NCBI GenBank assembly: GCA_024291935.2
Contig: CM044310.1
Coordinates: forward strand, 121,716,213-121,780,212
Direction of reading: 5' to 3'
Length of the DNA: 64,000 bases
Source: Okapia johnstoni
Taxonomy: Eukaryota; Chordata; Mammalia; Artiodactyla; Giraffidae
The notes under the pieces are model-generated. The model saw nothing but the letters and a program-made list of their open reading frames with translations, had not been told where the DNA came from and did not search any database. This document shows positions 41,501 through 50,139 of the stretch, in pieces. Numbering within the stretch: the stretch's first letter is position 1; every line of letters starts with the position of its first letter. Both the position numbers and the translations under genes were made by a program.

Positions 41501-42773
41501 AAAATTTTATTGGAGTATAGTTGCTTTACCGTGTTGTTACTTCCTGCTGTACAGCAGAGTGTGTCAGCCATCTGTTACCTACATCCCCTCTATTTTGGAC
41601 TTCCTTCCCATTTCGGGTCGCCACAGAGCACTGAGTAAGTCCCCTGTGCTGGGCAGTGGGCTCTCATCAGTCACCGATTTTACACATAGTGTCAGTAGTG
41701 GGTGTGTGTCGGTTCCAGTCTCCCAATTCTTCCCACCCCCTCCACCCCCCTGCCTTGGTGTCCATGTTCGTTCTCAATGTCTGTGTCTCTATTTCTGCCT
41801 TGTAAGTAAGATTGTATACACCGGTATTTTTCGGATTCCACATATATGCATTAATATACGATATTTATTTTCCTCTGACTTACTTCACTCTGTTTGACAG
41901 TCTCTAGGTCCATCCATGTCTCTGCAGATGCTAAGTCATACATTTTTAAAACGGGAAGTATGGCTGATTTATAACTGCTGGTTTCAGGTGTAAAGCAAAG
42001 TGATTCAGTTATGCATACTGTGTCTATTATGAATCTGTTCTTTTCTATTCACATTATTTTCCCTTGTGGGTTATTACAAAATATTGAGTATAGTTTTCCG
42101 TGATGTGTGGGTCCTTTGTGGTTGTGCTTTTCATTGGAATACCCTGTCTTATGTTAGTTTCATCATCTTTCCTGGGGATTTCCCGCCTCTTTCCTTTCTG
42201 CTTGTGCTTTTCTATGGAAAGGAGCCCTAGTGCCTTGGAATCCCTCTGCATGAAGCTGGAGGTAGAGAGAGATCGATGTGATGCTAAACAAAGTTAGCTT
42301 CATTGGGACACCCATCTTAGCATCTCATTCTATCACTGTCTCTTCTCCTTCTGTCTCTATTTTTTAGGCTTGAAAAAGACTTGTGCTCTGTAGTGAGTGC
42401 CGAGTTGGAGAAACTACACAAGAAGGGGTGCTTTTTGAGAGTCAAGGCTCAGTGGGACTTTAATGACCCTGAAGAGAGATGGTGGTGGTGACCCAGGGAG
42501 GAGACACCACAGGTTTACCATGGCCCATCCTGAGACAACAACCTCCCGGACACATGTGTCACTCAGGAATTTCCGTTCATGGGGACAAATGAGCCATCAC
42601 CTCCAGAATGCCCCTTCAGCCTGTCACAGGCAGCATATTAAATGCCCAATCTCCAGAATCCCAACCTAAGTCTCTATTTGGCCCAAGATCCTACATTGGC
42701 TCACCTGTAAGTTTTTTTTCCCTCGTCGCTGTAATAATTTAAGTTCTTGGGGCCATTAAGAGGATTAAATAAA
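20572..42773 (+). CDS. NLRP13: NLRP13 gene (PYD-NACHT-LRR protein), disrupted by one missing base in NACHT exon
   Basis: NLRP-family cytoplasmic protein, reproductive-tissue type; function is not established. Coding exons: 20635-20935, 25952-26017, 27456-29039, 31318-31485, 32333-32500, 32859-33029, 34650-34820, 35906-36076, 39008-39178, 40091-40261, 42368-42491 (TGA), with AATAAA at 42768. Phases are 1,1,2 and then 2 throughout; every border is GT-AG. Matches to human NLRP13 include [44 protein letters not shown] and GLEKDL. The NACHT exon switches frame near 27797-27800: one base appears deleted, giving a stop at 27878-27880 after about 263 residues. With that base present, the exons would total 1089 codons exactly. 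The rest of the reading frame is clean, so the lesion is recent, allelic or a sequencing error. Gene direction and pairing with NLRP8 fit the human order. Confidence 0.9.
20635..20935 (+). CDS. NLRP13: NLRP13 coding exon 1: pyrin domain
   Basis: Begins at an ATG in ccgATGc and encodes about 100 residues of pyrin fold: [55 protein letters not shown]. Ends GCCG|GTGAGC, phase 1. Unlike NLRP8 it has only a short N-terminal lead. A SINE ends about 175 bp upstream. GC-rich codon use is similar to the NACHT exon. Confidence 0.92.
21085..21362 (-). repeat. Ruminant tRNA SINE (CHR-2 or long variant)
   Basis: Minus-oriented body with GGCTGTGCTCGGTCTTCACG and a CCACACAGGGAAGCCC end, 150 bp after the NLRP13 pyrin exon. 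Confidence 0.65.
21408..21620 (+). repeat. Bov-tA SINE
   Basis: Copy beginning CCCCCAGTGGCTCAGTGGTA in NLRP13 intron 1. Confidence 0.83.
21740..25800 (-). repeat. Block of LINE-1 3' remnants in NLRP13 intron 1
   Basis: Successive minus-oriented pieces at about 21740-22230, 22460-23345, 23985-24690, 24890-25300 and 25430-25800 share ggagtat/ttacaatg and sub-terminal ORF2 patterns. Between them, 23440-23980 is GC-rich unique-looking DNA with no supported gene. Confidence 0.6.
22242..22452 (+). repeat. Bov-tA SINE
   Basis: Copy inserted within LINE-1 3' sequence that continues on both sides; NLRP13 intron 1. Confidence 0.83.
25952..26017 (+). CDS. NLRP13: NLRP13 coding exon 2: linker
   Basis: A 66-nt exon, tttcag|AAATG to GACAG|GTTTGT, phase 1 at both ends. 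It carries a single [14 protein letters not shown] unit; the human protein as I remember it has about three tandem QDP(T/N)QE units here, so the linker is shorter in this species. Confidence 0.87.
26230..27050 (-). repeat. LINE-1 3' fragment
   Basis: Minus-oriented ORF2 end and 3' UTR, with a 35-bp CG/CA dinucleotide run at 26656-26688. Fills most of NLRP13 intron 2. Confidence 0.7.
27056..27265 (+). repeat. Bov-tA SINE
   Basis: Copy about 190 bp upstream of the NLRP13 NACHT exon. Confidence 0.85.
27456..29039 (+). CDS. NLRP13: NLRP13 coding exon 3: NACHT domain with frameshift
   Basis: A 1584-nt exon, cccttcag|CCCAC to CCGGA|GTGAGT. From 27458 the frame reads [18 protein letters not shown], Walker [10 protein letters not shown] (27635-27661), then YVFYISGH and LLALDC. 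From about 27800 homology continues one frame over: [10 protein letters not shown], Walker [11 protein letters not shown] (27847-27876), then an open frame to the exon end ([36 protein letters not shown]). The break is where a codon for W before PD is expected; TGCCG stands where one more base is needed. The upstream shadow frame is also open because of high GC, so a simple frame search hides the defect. Confidence 0.93.
29150..29465 (-). repeat. BovB 3' fragment
   Basis: Minus-oriented terminal piece starting about 110 bp after the NLRP13 NACHT exon donor. Confidence 0.82.
30175..30375 (+). repeat. BovB 3' fragment
   Basis: 200-bp terminal piece in NLRP13 intron 3; inverted relative to the copy starting 315 bp further on. 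Confidence 0.78.
30690..31160 (-). repeat. BovB 3' fragment
   Basis: 470-bp minus-oriented piece that still encodes part of the RT C-terminal region ([14 protein letters not shown]); ends about 160 bp before NLRP13 exon 4. Confidence 0.85.
31318..31485 (+). CDS. NLRP13: NLRP13 coding exon 4: LRR module
   Basis: A 168-nt exon, catgaag|GATGC to CTGAT|GTAAGT, phase 2. It encodes [30 protein letters not shown] and [13 protein letters not shown]; the LDLSNSKL motif is identical to human. One codon shorter than the canonical 57. A BovB fragment ends about 160 bp upstream of the acceptor. Confidence 0.9.
31855..32200 (-). repeat. LINE-1 3' fragment, strongly diverged
   Basis: GCCACATTGTGTTGGCTTCTG and the following 3' UTR pattern, in NLRP13 intron 4. 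Confidence 0.5.
32333..32500 (+). CDS. NLRP13: NLRP13 coding exon 5: LRR module
   Basis: A 168-nt exon, ctccgcag|CTGGA to CCTGTG|GTGAGT, phase 2. It encodes [32 protein letters not shown] and [12 protein letters not shown], matching human KSVTPEWVLQDL...KLTHLNFSSNKL...LRHSACNLKYL. Confidence 0.9.
32632..32842 (-). repeat. Bov-tA SINE abutting NLRP13 exon 6
   Basis: Minus-oriented copy ending CACCAGGGAAGCCCC about 17 bp from the exon 6 acceptor. On the NLRP13 sense strand the last intron bases are GGGTCTGTCCCATAG. Confidence 0.87.
32859..33029 (+). CDS. NLRP13: NLRP13 coding exon 6: LRR module, SINE at its acceptor
   Basis: A 171-nt exon, tcccatag|GTTGG to CTGTC|GTAAGT, phase 2. It encodes [33 protein letters not shown] and CALKELS. 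I cannot place it on the human protein I remember, which seems to pass directly from the previous module to the next, so it may be lost or skipped in human. A minus-oriented Bov-tA SINE ends at about 32842, only about 17 bp before the exon, and replaces the usual pyrimidine tract and branch region. Confidence 0.85.
33180..33325. repeat. 46-bp minisatellite, about three units
   Basis: Two near-identical 46-bp CCCTCGGGG.. units and a decayed third in NLRP13 intron 6. Confidence 0.75.
33580..33770 (-). repeat. Bov-tA SINE
   Basis: Minus-oriented copy in NLRP13 intron 6, followed by a LINE-1 3' fragment at about 33840-34140. Confidence 0.83.
34650..34820 (+). CDS. NLRP13: NLRP13 coding exon 7: LRR module
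   Basis: A 171-nt exon, ccccgcag|GCTGG to CTGGA|GTGAGT, phase 2, with a very strong pyrimidine tract. It encodes [37 protein letters not shown] and CVLQRLE; human counterpart LEKCNLSAASCQDLA...VTRLCLGFNRLQDDGIKLL. Confidence 0.92.
34918..35118 (+). repeat. Bov-tA SINE
   Basis: Plus-oriented copy in NLRP13 intron 7, starting about 100 bp after exon 7; direct repeat of the next copy. Confidence 0.85.
35428..35640 (+). repeat. Bov-tA SINE
   Basis: Second plus-oriented copy in intron 7; both copies are preceded or followed by a related ATACTATA(T/C)AGTCT-like motif, which suggests they share a target or a local duplication. Confidence 0.85.
35799..35860. repeat. 30-bp direct duplication before NLRP13 exon 8
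   Basis: GGCCCCGCGGGGCCTGGAGG appears twice with its flank, ending about 45 bp before the exon 8 acceptor. Confidence 0.75.
35906..36076 (+). CDS. NLRP13: NLRP13 coding exon 8: LRR module
   Basis: A 171-nt exon, tgctcag|GCTCT to CTGAA|GTGAGT, phase 2. It encodes [35 protein letters not shown] and CALQSLK, close to human [21 protein letters not shown] 30-bp duplication lies just upstream in the intron. Confidence 0.92.
36225..36600 (-). repeat. BovB 3' fragment
   Basis: Minus-oriented terminal piece in the intron after NLRP13 exon 8. Confidence 0.82.
36605..37370. other. NLRP13 intron 8, unassigned
   Basis: AT-rich intronic DNA with no repeat or exon I can support. Confidence 0.5.
37370..38300 (-). 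repeat. LINE-1 3' fragment
   Basis: Minus-oriented ORF2 terminus plus 3' UTR, including GTTGCTCCCATGTCCTAGCT and the ACCAACAGTGTGGGAGGGTC block; NLRP13 intron 8. Confidence 0.75.
38365..38672 (-). repeat. BovB 3' fragment
   Basis: Minus-oriented piece following a LINE-1 fragment in the intron before NLRP13 exon 9. Confidence 0.82.
39008..39178 (+). CDS. NLRP13: NLRP13 coding exon 9: LRR module
   Basis: A 171-nt exon, catcttgcag|CTTGT to CTTGG|GTGAGT, phase 2. It encodes [38 protein letters not shown] and CVLQTLG, matching human LSGCSFTREGCGELANAL...ILDLGENDLQDDGVKLL. Confidence 0.92.
39180..39780. other. NLRP13 intron 9, unassigned with TATC-rich patch
   Basis: 39330-39460 is rich in TCTATC/TATCT units; the rest shows nothing. 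Confidence 0.5.
39782..39995 (-). repeat. Bov-tA SINE
   Basis: Minus-oriented copy ending about 95 bp before NLRP13 exon 10. Confidence 0.85.
40091..40261 (+). CDS. NLRP13: NLRP13 coding exon 10: LRR module
   Basis: A 171-nt exon, acccctag|GCTGG to CTCGG|GTAATC, phase 2. It encodes [36 protein letters not shown] and CKLRKLG. The donor lacks G at +5 and is the weakest in either gene. Confidence 0.9.
40265..41030. other. NLRP13 intron 10 proximal part, unassigned
   Basis: GC-moderate DNA without supported exons; the open frames seen have no recognisable homology. Confidence 0.45.
41030..42130 (-). repeat. Two LINE-1 3' fragments
   Basis: About 41035-41280 and 41500-42100, both minus-oriented, in NLRP13 intron 10. 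Confidence 0.65.
42368..42491 (+). CDS. NLRP13: NLRP13 terminal coding exon
   Basis: Acceptor ctattttttag|GCTTG, then [16 protein letters not shown] and a tail ending in three tryptophans before TGA at 42489-42491. The GLEKDL start is identical to the human last exon as remembered; the basic/tryptophan-rich tail differs. 3' UTR follows to the AATAAA at 42768. Confidence 0.88.
42768..42773 (+). terminator. NLRP13: NLRP13 polyadenylation signal AATAAA
   Basis: Canonical hexamer 277 bp after the stop codon in otherwise unique DNA, followed by an A-rich stretch; a BovB element begins about 70 bp further on. Confidence 0.6.
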
Positions 42774-42840
42774 GCAAAGGATACAAAAAAATGTCTTGAG
42801 GAAATCGAAAACTTCATTTCTCATGGATTGAGCGGTGGAA

Positions 42841-44440
42841 TCAGTTCAGTTCAGTCGCTCAGTTGTGTCCGACTCTTTGCGACCCCATGAATTGCAGCAC
42901 GCCAGGCCTCTCTGTCCATCACCAACTCCCAGAGTCTACCTAAACCCATGTCCATCGAGTTGGTGATGCCATCCAACCATCTCATCCTCTGTCGTCCCCT
43001 TCTCCTCCTGCCCCCAATCCTACCCAGCATTAGGGTCTTTTCCAATGAGTCAACTCTTCGCATGAGGTAGCCAAAGTATTGGAGTTTCAGCTTCAACATC
43101 AGTCCTTCCAATGAACACCCAGGATTGATCTCTTTGAGGATGGACTGATTGGATCTCCTTGCAGTCCAGGGGACTCTCAAGAGTCTTTTCCAACACCACA
43201 GTTCAAAAGCATCAATTCTGCGGCGCTCAGCTTTCTTCACCGTCCAACTCTCACATCCATACATGACCACTGGAAAAACCATAGCCTTGACTAGATGGAC
43301 TTTTGTTGGCAAAGTAATGTCTCTGCTTTTAAATATGCTATCTAGGTTGGCCATAACCTTCCTTCCAAGGAGTAAGCGTCTTTTAATTTCATGGCTGCAA
43401 TCACCATCAGCAGTGATTTTGGAGCCCCCCAAAATAAAGTCTGACACTGTTTCCACTGTTTCCCCATTTCCCATGAAGTGATGGGACCAGATGCCATGAT
43501 CTTAGTTTTCTGAACGTTGAGCTTTAAGCCAACTTTTTCACTCTCCTCTTTCACTTTCATCAAGAGGCTCTTTAGTTCTTCTTCACTTTCTGCCATAGGG
43601 GTGGTGTCATCCGCATATCTGAGGTTATTGATATTTCTCCTAGAAATCTTGATTCCAGCTTGTGTTTCTTCCAGCCCAGTGTTTCTCATGATGTACTCTG
43701 CATATAAGTTAAATAAGCAGGGTGACATTATACAGCCTTGACGTACTCCTTGTCCTATTTGGAACCAGTCTGTTGTTCCATGTCCAGTTCTAACTATTGC
43801 TTCCTGACCCGCATACAGGTTTCTCAAGAGACAGGTCAGATGGTCTAGTATTCCCATCTCTTTCAGAATTTTCCACAGTTTATTGTGATCCACACAGTGA
43901 AAGGCTTTGGCATAGTCAATAAAGCAGAAATAGATGTTTTTCTGGAACTCTCTTGCTTTTTCGATGATCCAGTGGATATTGGCAATTTGATCTCTGGTTC
44001 CTCTGCCTTTTCGAAAACCAGCTTGAACATCTGGAAGTTCACAGTTCACGTATTGCTGAAGCCTGGCTTGGAGAATTTTGAGCATCACTTTACTAGCGTG
44101 TGAGATGAGTGCAATTGTGCAGTAGTTTGAGCATTCTTTGGCATTGCCTTTCTTTGGGATTGGAACGAAAACTGACCTTTTCCAGTCCTGTGGCCACTGC
44201 TGAGTTTTCCAAATTTGCTGGCATATTGAGTGCAGCACTTTCACAGCATCACCTTTGAGGATTTGAAATAGCTCAACTGGAATTCCACCACCTCCACTAG
44301 CTTTGTTTGTAGTGATGCTTCCTAAGGCCCACTTGACTTCACATTCCAGGATGTCTGGCTCTAGGTGAGTGATCACACTATCGTGATTATCTGGGTCATG
44401 AAGAGAGGTGGGATAGATGTAGTTATAATTCCACAATTAT
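42841..44440 (-). mobile_element. BovB (RTE) LINE 3' half with reverse transcriptase
   Basis: The longest BovB copy here, 1.6 kb, minus orientation, 5'-truncated. From 44436 it encodes the RT: KASGGGGIPVELF, PKKGNAKECSNY, motif A FIDYAKAFHCVDH, GVRQGCIMSPCLFN, YADD-containing LRYADDTTPMAES. A frameshift near 43450 moves the C-terminal part ([26 protein letters not shown]) to another frame. In motif A the usual AFD reads AFH. Not autonomous. Confidence 0.9.
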
Positions 44441-44509
44441 AATACTGTGATGAAATTAGCCTGATGGACACCTTGACTGATTCTTCTTTGTTTTACAAAC
44501 TGTACTTTT

Positions 44510-44770
44510 TTATTTTTTAACACTTTATTTTGTATTAGAGGAGTGTTATTAACAATGTTGTGATAATTTCAGGTGGACAGCAAAGGAACTCAGCCATACA
44601 TACACATGTACCCATTCTCCTCCAAACTCCGCTCCCATCCAGGCTGCCACATAACACTGAGCAGCGTTCCCTTTGCTCTATAGTAGGTCCTTGTTGGTTC
44701 TCCATTTTAAATACAGCCGTGTGCACATGTCCATCCCACACTCCTGGGGGAGGTGGGGTAGACTGATTCT
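44510..44770 (-). repeat. LINE-1 3' UTR fragment
   Basis: AACACTTTATTTTGTATTAG through the CTCCCATCCAGGCTGCC block, directly behind the long BovB copy. Confidence 0.65.
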
Positions 44771-45092
44771 TAATATGCAAATAGACCCAGTTTCAGCCTT
44801 TGCTTCTTGCTGTGAAAGATCACAGGCTGTGTTTACATCTAAAGCATAATCCACTGACCTGAAAATATCGAACGTGGATCCCACACAGGATATGACGTGA
44901 AATTGATGGTGTCATGCATAAAAAGTATATGAAGAGTAGGAACTTGCAAAATGATCATTTTCTCTCCCTTTCCCTAACACCCAAGAGTCTTTCTTATCCT
45001 CCTTTTCAACAAGCAAATGCTACCAGTGGTCTCAGGGCACAATTGAAGATTTTATTTTGAATTCAATGATTTATAAAACACCTTCATTTTGT

Positions 45093-45225
45093 TGTAGTTC
45101 AGTTGCTAAGTCATGTCCAACTCTTTGCAACCCCATGGACTGCAGCACACCAGGCTTCCCTGTCCTTCACTATCTCCCCAAGTTTGCTCAAATTCATATC
45201 CATTGAGTCAGTGATGCTGTCTGAC
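45093..45225 (-). repeat. BovB 3' fragment, short
   Basis: About 130 bp of the BovB terminus, minus orientation, between NLRP13 and the V1R genes. Confidence 0.7.
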
Positions 45226-45576
45226 CTTTATAATGTGTCTGAATCCACAAAACCCTGTAGGCAGGGCATCCCTCTTTTACCGATTTAAACACAAATTTGT
45301 AACAGACCACAGAGAATGTGAGTCAAATAATTGAGCTTCAGTGATCCAACTTTACTATTTTAAGAAACAAAATGTCTTACAAGGTCCAGCGGGATCTTGT
45401 GGTGAGTTGAATCCCATGACCCTTTGTCCATGCGCCCTCACTACTGAATGAAACTCAGGCCTTAATATTTGCTTCTTTCTGCCCCTCCATCTACCTGCTG
45501 TCTGCAGATGAAACCTGTGATAGAGACACTGGGGAGAGTTTATGAACTGAGTGAGAAAACAGTGTCAAGGTTGTGT

Positions 45577-45780
45577 GTCAGGTTGCTTCAGTCGTGTCCA
45601 ACTCTGCAGTCCTATGGACGGGCTCCTCTGTCCACGAGATTCTCTACGCAAGAATGGGAGGGTGGATTGCCATGCCCTCCTCCAGGGGATCTTCCCATCC
45701 CAGGGGTTGAACCCATATCCCTTACATCTCCTGCACTGGCAGGCAGGTTCTTCACCACTGGTGCCACCTGGGAAGTGTCA
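45577..45780 (-). repeat. Bov-tA SINE
   Basis: Diverged minus-oriented copy between NLRP13 and the V1R genes. Confidence 0.78.
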
Positions 45781-45877
45781 AGGTAGATACTTTAAAATAA
45801 ATCAAAGGTTTAGATCACTTTGGGTTACTAGTACTTAGAATGGGAATATGTTTCTGTTTATTGAAAAATTTTATTTT

Positions 45878-46035
45878 AGGGACTTCCCTGGTGTTCCAGT
45901 GGCTCAGACTCTGAGTGCCCAGCGCAGCGGGCCTGGGTTGAACCCTGCTCAGGGAACTAGATCCCATATGCCACAACCAAGATCGAAGATCCCATGAGCT
46001 GCAACTAAGACCTGGCACTGCCAAATAAATATTTT
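45878..46035 (+). repeat. CHR-2-type tRNA SINE
   Basis: GGGACTTCCCTGGTGTTCCA start and CCAAATAAATA tail. Confidence 0.75.
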
Positions 46036-46039
46036 TTAA

Positions 46040-47520
46040 AAAATTTATTTTATTATGGTTGATTTACAGTGTTGCATTCATTTCTATTGTATACCCTAGT
46101 GACTCAGCTATATGTATATATACATTCTTTCTCATATTCTTTTCCATCATGATTTATCACAGGATACTGAATATATTTCCCTCTGCTACTCAGTAGGACC
46201 TTGTGGTTTATCGACTCTGTATATAGTAGGTTCACATCTGGTAATCCCAAACTCCAAGTCCATCCCTCCCCCATAGCCCCACCTGCTGCCAGACACGGGT
46301 CTGTTCTCTGTGAGCCTGTTTTCATTTCACAGATAAGTTCCTTTGTGTCATCTTTTAAATTCCACGTGTAAGTGTTGTCATATGATATTTATCTTTCTGC
46401 ATCTTTCTTCTCTTAATGTGATGACCTCTGCATCCATTCATGTCGCTGCAAATGACATTATTTCATTCTTTTTCATGACCAAGTAGTATTCCTTGTGTGT
46501 GTGTATGTGTGTATATTCTTCATCCATTCATCTGCTGATGGACATTAAGGTTGCTTCCATGTCTTGGCTGTTGTAAACAGTGCTGCTGTAAATATAGGGA
46601 TGCATGTATATTTTCTGAGTGTAGTTTTGTGTGGATGTTTGCCCAGGAGTTGGAATGCTGGATTATATGGGAACTCTAGTTTAAGAACCTCCATACTGGT
46701 TTCCATAGTAGCTGGGCCAATTTTCATTCCCACCAACAGTGTAGGAGGGTTCCCTTTTTTCCACACCCTCTCCAGCATTATTGTAGACTTTTTAATGGTG
46801 GTCATTCTGATAAATGTGTGCTGGTACTTCATTGTAGTTTTGATTTGCATTTCTCTAATTAGTGATGATGAGCATCTTTTCATGTGCCTGTTGGCCATCT
46901 TGGTGTCTTCTTTTGGAAAAATGTTTCTTTAGCTCTTCTGCCACTTTTTGATTTGGTGTTTTGTTACTCAGTTGTATGAGCTAATTGTATACTTTAGAAA
47001 TCAAGCGCTTATCAGTCCTGTCATTTGAAAATATTTTCTCCCAGTCTGTAGCTTCTATGTTTGTTTATGGTTTTCTTTGCTGTGCAAAAGCTTGTACGTT
47101 TGATGAGGTCCCATTTGTTTATTTCTGCTCTTATTTCTATCATCTTGGGAGACTGACCTAAAAGACCATTGGTATGATTCATGTTAGTGTTTTGCCTATG
47201 TTCTAAGCATTCATGGTGTCTTATCTCTGTAAGTCTTTAAGCCATTTTGAGTTTATTATTGAGTATGGTGTGAGAGAATGTTCTAACTTCATTGATTTAC
47301 ACGTGGCTGTCTAGCTTTCCCAACACCACTTGCTGAAGCACCTGTCTTTTCTCTGTATATTTTTGCTTCCTTTGTTGAAGATTAACTGACATAGGTGTAT
47401 GCGTTTATTTCTGGGCTCCATTCTGTTCCATTGATCCATATTCTGCTTTTGTGCCAGTGCCACACTGTTTTGATTACTGTGGCTTTGTAGTATTGTCTAA
47501 AGTCTGGGAGGGTTGGAACC
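46040..47520 (-). repeat. LINE-1 ORF2/3' UTR fragment
   Basis: 1.5 kb of minus-oriented L1, the longest here, including the ORF2 3' region (TGCTGAAGCACCTGTCTTTT, GGTTGGAACCTGTTATTTC). Too decayed for an open frame. Confidence 0.75.
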
Positions 47521-47964
47521 TGTTATTTCTAATAATCTGGACTTGGGCAATCAATAGCATGTTTACCTACCTGGAAAAGGAGTGGTGATTCAGGAAAAGA
47601 AGTGATGGGATCAAAGGGATTTGCATGACCCCTTACTGCAGACTCAAAATCTGGCCCCATGCCATAGTCTACCTGAAGCTTGATTTGAACTTCAGGCTCT
47701 CTTGAACCGTGAGACAGAAGCCCTGTGTCCTGAGAGCCGTGGGTTGGGAGGAAGGAGAAGTCCAGGAGCAGAGAAGTGATCTTGATGGACACAGTGATTG
47801 ATTCAACATCAATGTTGCTAGACTTGGATGTTTAAAGCCGGATTTCTTGGGATGAGTAGAGCATCAATAGGGAAATACCCACTTGGAGGTTTACTGATGA
47901 AGACAAATATATCTTCTGTCCCACTGGTGGTTGCTTCTTTTATCGACTCCTACATATTCACTGA

Positions 47965-48605
47965 TTGCTGTTCTTGTTCAGTCGCGTCTGACTCTTTGTG
48001 ACCCCACGGACTGGAGCACGCCAGGCTTCCCTTTACTATCGTTGACTACATCATCCTTCACTGTCTCCTGGAGCTTGCTCAAATTCACGTCCACTGAGTC
48101 GGTGATGCCATCCAACCATCTCATCCTCTGTCGTCCTCTTCTCCTCCCGCCTTCAATCTTTCCCAGCATCAGGCTCTTTTTCAGTGAGTCAGTTCTTTGC
48201 ATTAGGTGGCCAAAGTATTGGAGTTTCAGCTTTAGCATCAGTCCTTCCAATGAATATTCAGGACTGGTTTCCTTTAGGATGGACTGTTTGGATCTCCTTG
48301 CAGTCCAAGGGTCTCTGAAGAGTCTTCTCCAAAACAACAGTTCAAAAGCATCAATTCCTCAGCATTCAGCTTTATTTATAGTCCACCTCTCACATCCATA
48401 CATGACTACTGGAAAAACCATAGCTTTGACTAGATGGACCTTTGTTGGCAAAGTAATGTCTCTGCTTTTTAATATGCTGTCTAGGTTGGCCATAGCTTTT
48501 CTTCCAAGGAGCAAGCGTGTATAATTTCATAGCTGTAGTCACCATCTGCAGTGACTTTGGAGCTCCCCAAAATAAAGTCTGTCACTGTTTCCATTGTTTC
48601 CCCAA
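47965..48605 (-). repeat. BovB 3' fragment
   Basis: 640-bp minus-oriented piece that abuts the 3' end of the open V1R; encodes decayed RT C-terminal sequence (TARRSKQSILKETSPEYSLE). Confidence 0.85.
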
Positions 48606-48619
48606 CTATTTGCCAAGAT

Positions 48620-49486
48620 TCAGGAGCAGAACCTGGGGGTTCTAGGATCCCTAAGGAGCAGCAGGAAGGGGGAAAAGGTGGGAAAACATGAAGCCAAGAC
48701 GTCTGAGACCTGCATCAACCACAGACGAAAATCACCATGGACCCTGATATAAAAAGTGAAAACAGAATTCAGCAGGTAGAAGATGATGAAGGTGACCACC
48801 AGCATCAGGATGGTGTGGGTGGCTCTGGGCTCCAGGGGGCATCTGTGGTGTCCAGTGGGGGTGTGAATATACTGCATTCTCTGGTGGTGTCTGAGCAGGA
48901 GAAGCACCGTGGAACCACTGGACCAGACCATGAGGGTAATAAAGACAGCATCAGAGGTGGGCCACAAGTAGACCAAGCCTGCTTTAGAAGCCAAGGGTGA
49001 GCAGAACCAGTTGGCTTGGGCATCAGTATAGTTGTGCTCATCCTGTGGACCAGAGATGCTCACAGGAATCCAAATATTCATTAAGAGACTTATCATCCAG
49101 CAGACCCAACAGGAAGGACCAGTGACCTTGGGGGCCCTTCCTCTGAGCATCACCCTCTCTGCTCTCCTGGGGGTGAGAGTGAAGGACTGACAGGTGCCCA
49201 GGACGCAGGTGGAGCACAGGGCGGTGCTGAGAGCCACCCTCTGTACATAATACACAAACTTACACCCACGACTGGATAGGGGCTTCCTTGACACAAAAGC
49301 TGCCATGATGTGGGGAACCCCAGAGGAGAGAAGAACCAAGGAGTTGGCCACGGCCACGTGGGTGAGAATCGTCGGCAGGGGTCTCTGTTTGTGGCCAAGC
49401 AAGACTGAGGAGAAATTACAGAAGATGATGGCGTTAGCCAGAGCCCCGTTCCCAATCTGTAACAGGAGTAGGGCTCTCAGAAACAT
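48620..49486 (-). CDS. Vomeronasal type-1 receptor, open frame with truncated N-terminus
   Basis: Single-exon V1R-family G-protein-coupled receptor for pheromone-type ligands in vomeronasal neurons. 288 codons. Family landmarks: TM1 GNGALANAIIF, TILTHVAVANSLVLLSSGVPH (TM2), CKFVYYVQRV with STALCSTCVL (TM3), an N-glycosylation sequon NYT in extracellular loop 2, LMVWSSGSTVLLLLRH (TM5), HTILMLVVTFIIFYLLNS (TM6) and SPFLLLLRDP (TM7/tail). The first ATG sits at the start of TM1, so the usual short extracellular N-terminus is missing. The position aligned to the paralogue's start codon reads ACG, and a SINE lies between. Whether this receptor still works is uncertain. Vertebrate V1R copies often decay. 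Confidence 0.82.
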   Translation of the reverse strand: MFLRALLLLQIGNGALANAIIFCNFSSVLLGHKQRPLPTILTHVAVANSLVLLSSGVPHIMAAFVSRKPLSSRGCKFVYYVQRVALSTALCSTCVLGTCQSFTLTPRRAERVMLRGRAPKVTGPSCWVCWMISLLMNIWIPVSISGPQDEHNYTDAQANWFCSPLASKAGLVYLWPTSDAVFITLMVWSSGSTVLLLLRHHQRMQYIHTPTGHHRCPLEPRATHTILMLVVTFIIFYLLNSVFTFYIRVHGDFRLWLMQVSDVLASCFPTFSPFLLLLRDPRTPRFCS

Positions 49487-49521
49487 TTCCCTGATTCTTT
49501 CTGGGGGAGCATCTTTCTGAG

Positions 49522-49738
49522 TGGGGGCTTCTCTGGTGGCTCAGATGGCAAAGAATCTGCCTGCAACACAGCACACACAGGTTCAATCCTTGGGTTGGGA
49601 AGATCCCCTGGAGAGGGGAATAGCAACCCACTCTAGGATTCTTGCCCGGCGAATCCCATGGACAGAGGAGCCTGGTGGGCTATGGTCCATGGGGTCACGA
49701 AGAGTCGGACATGACCAACTAGCACTTTTGCTTTCTCA
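49522..49738 (+). repeat. Bov-tA SINE inserted in V1R N-terminus, with target-site duplication
   Basis: Body from GGGGCTTCTCTGGTGGCTCA to ATGACCAACTAGCAC, flanked by the 12-bp direct repeat CATCTTTCTGAG at 49510-49521 and 49739-49750. The insertion lies between the ancestral start position and TM1 of the V1R. Confidence 0.9.
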
Positions 49739-50139
49739 CATCTTTCTGAGCACACGTGGAGAGGGATTCAGAGCGGCCTGGCGTGAAGAGCAGGATTTGC
49801 TAGTGCAGACATGGGGACTCTTATATGACCTTGTACACGGGTCCTGGACCTTCTATTCTGAAAAGAGAGACACCACCGTACTCCACAGGAGGGACTCAAC
49901 CTGCAGAAGTATACCATTGACACCTATTTCACATTTTATCATCATTGCTTTGTATTTCTTTCTATTTACCTTTATATTCTGACTCCCTACACAGATGTAA
50001 AACCCGTGAGCTTAGAAGCCCTGCCTGTGTTGGTAAAAACATATATATATATGATTGACACATAATAATAAATTAAATTTAATAAGCGTGTACTTGGTAA
50101 ACAAGTGAAAGGAGACAAGAATAAAAATACACGGTTGTT

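Noticed and set aside
42851..43474. 207-codon minus-strand frame as a separate gene
   Set aside because: It is the frameshifted C-terminal part of the BovB reverse transcriptase.
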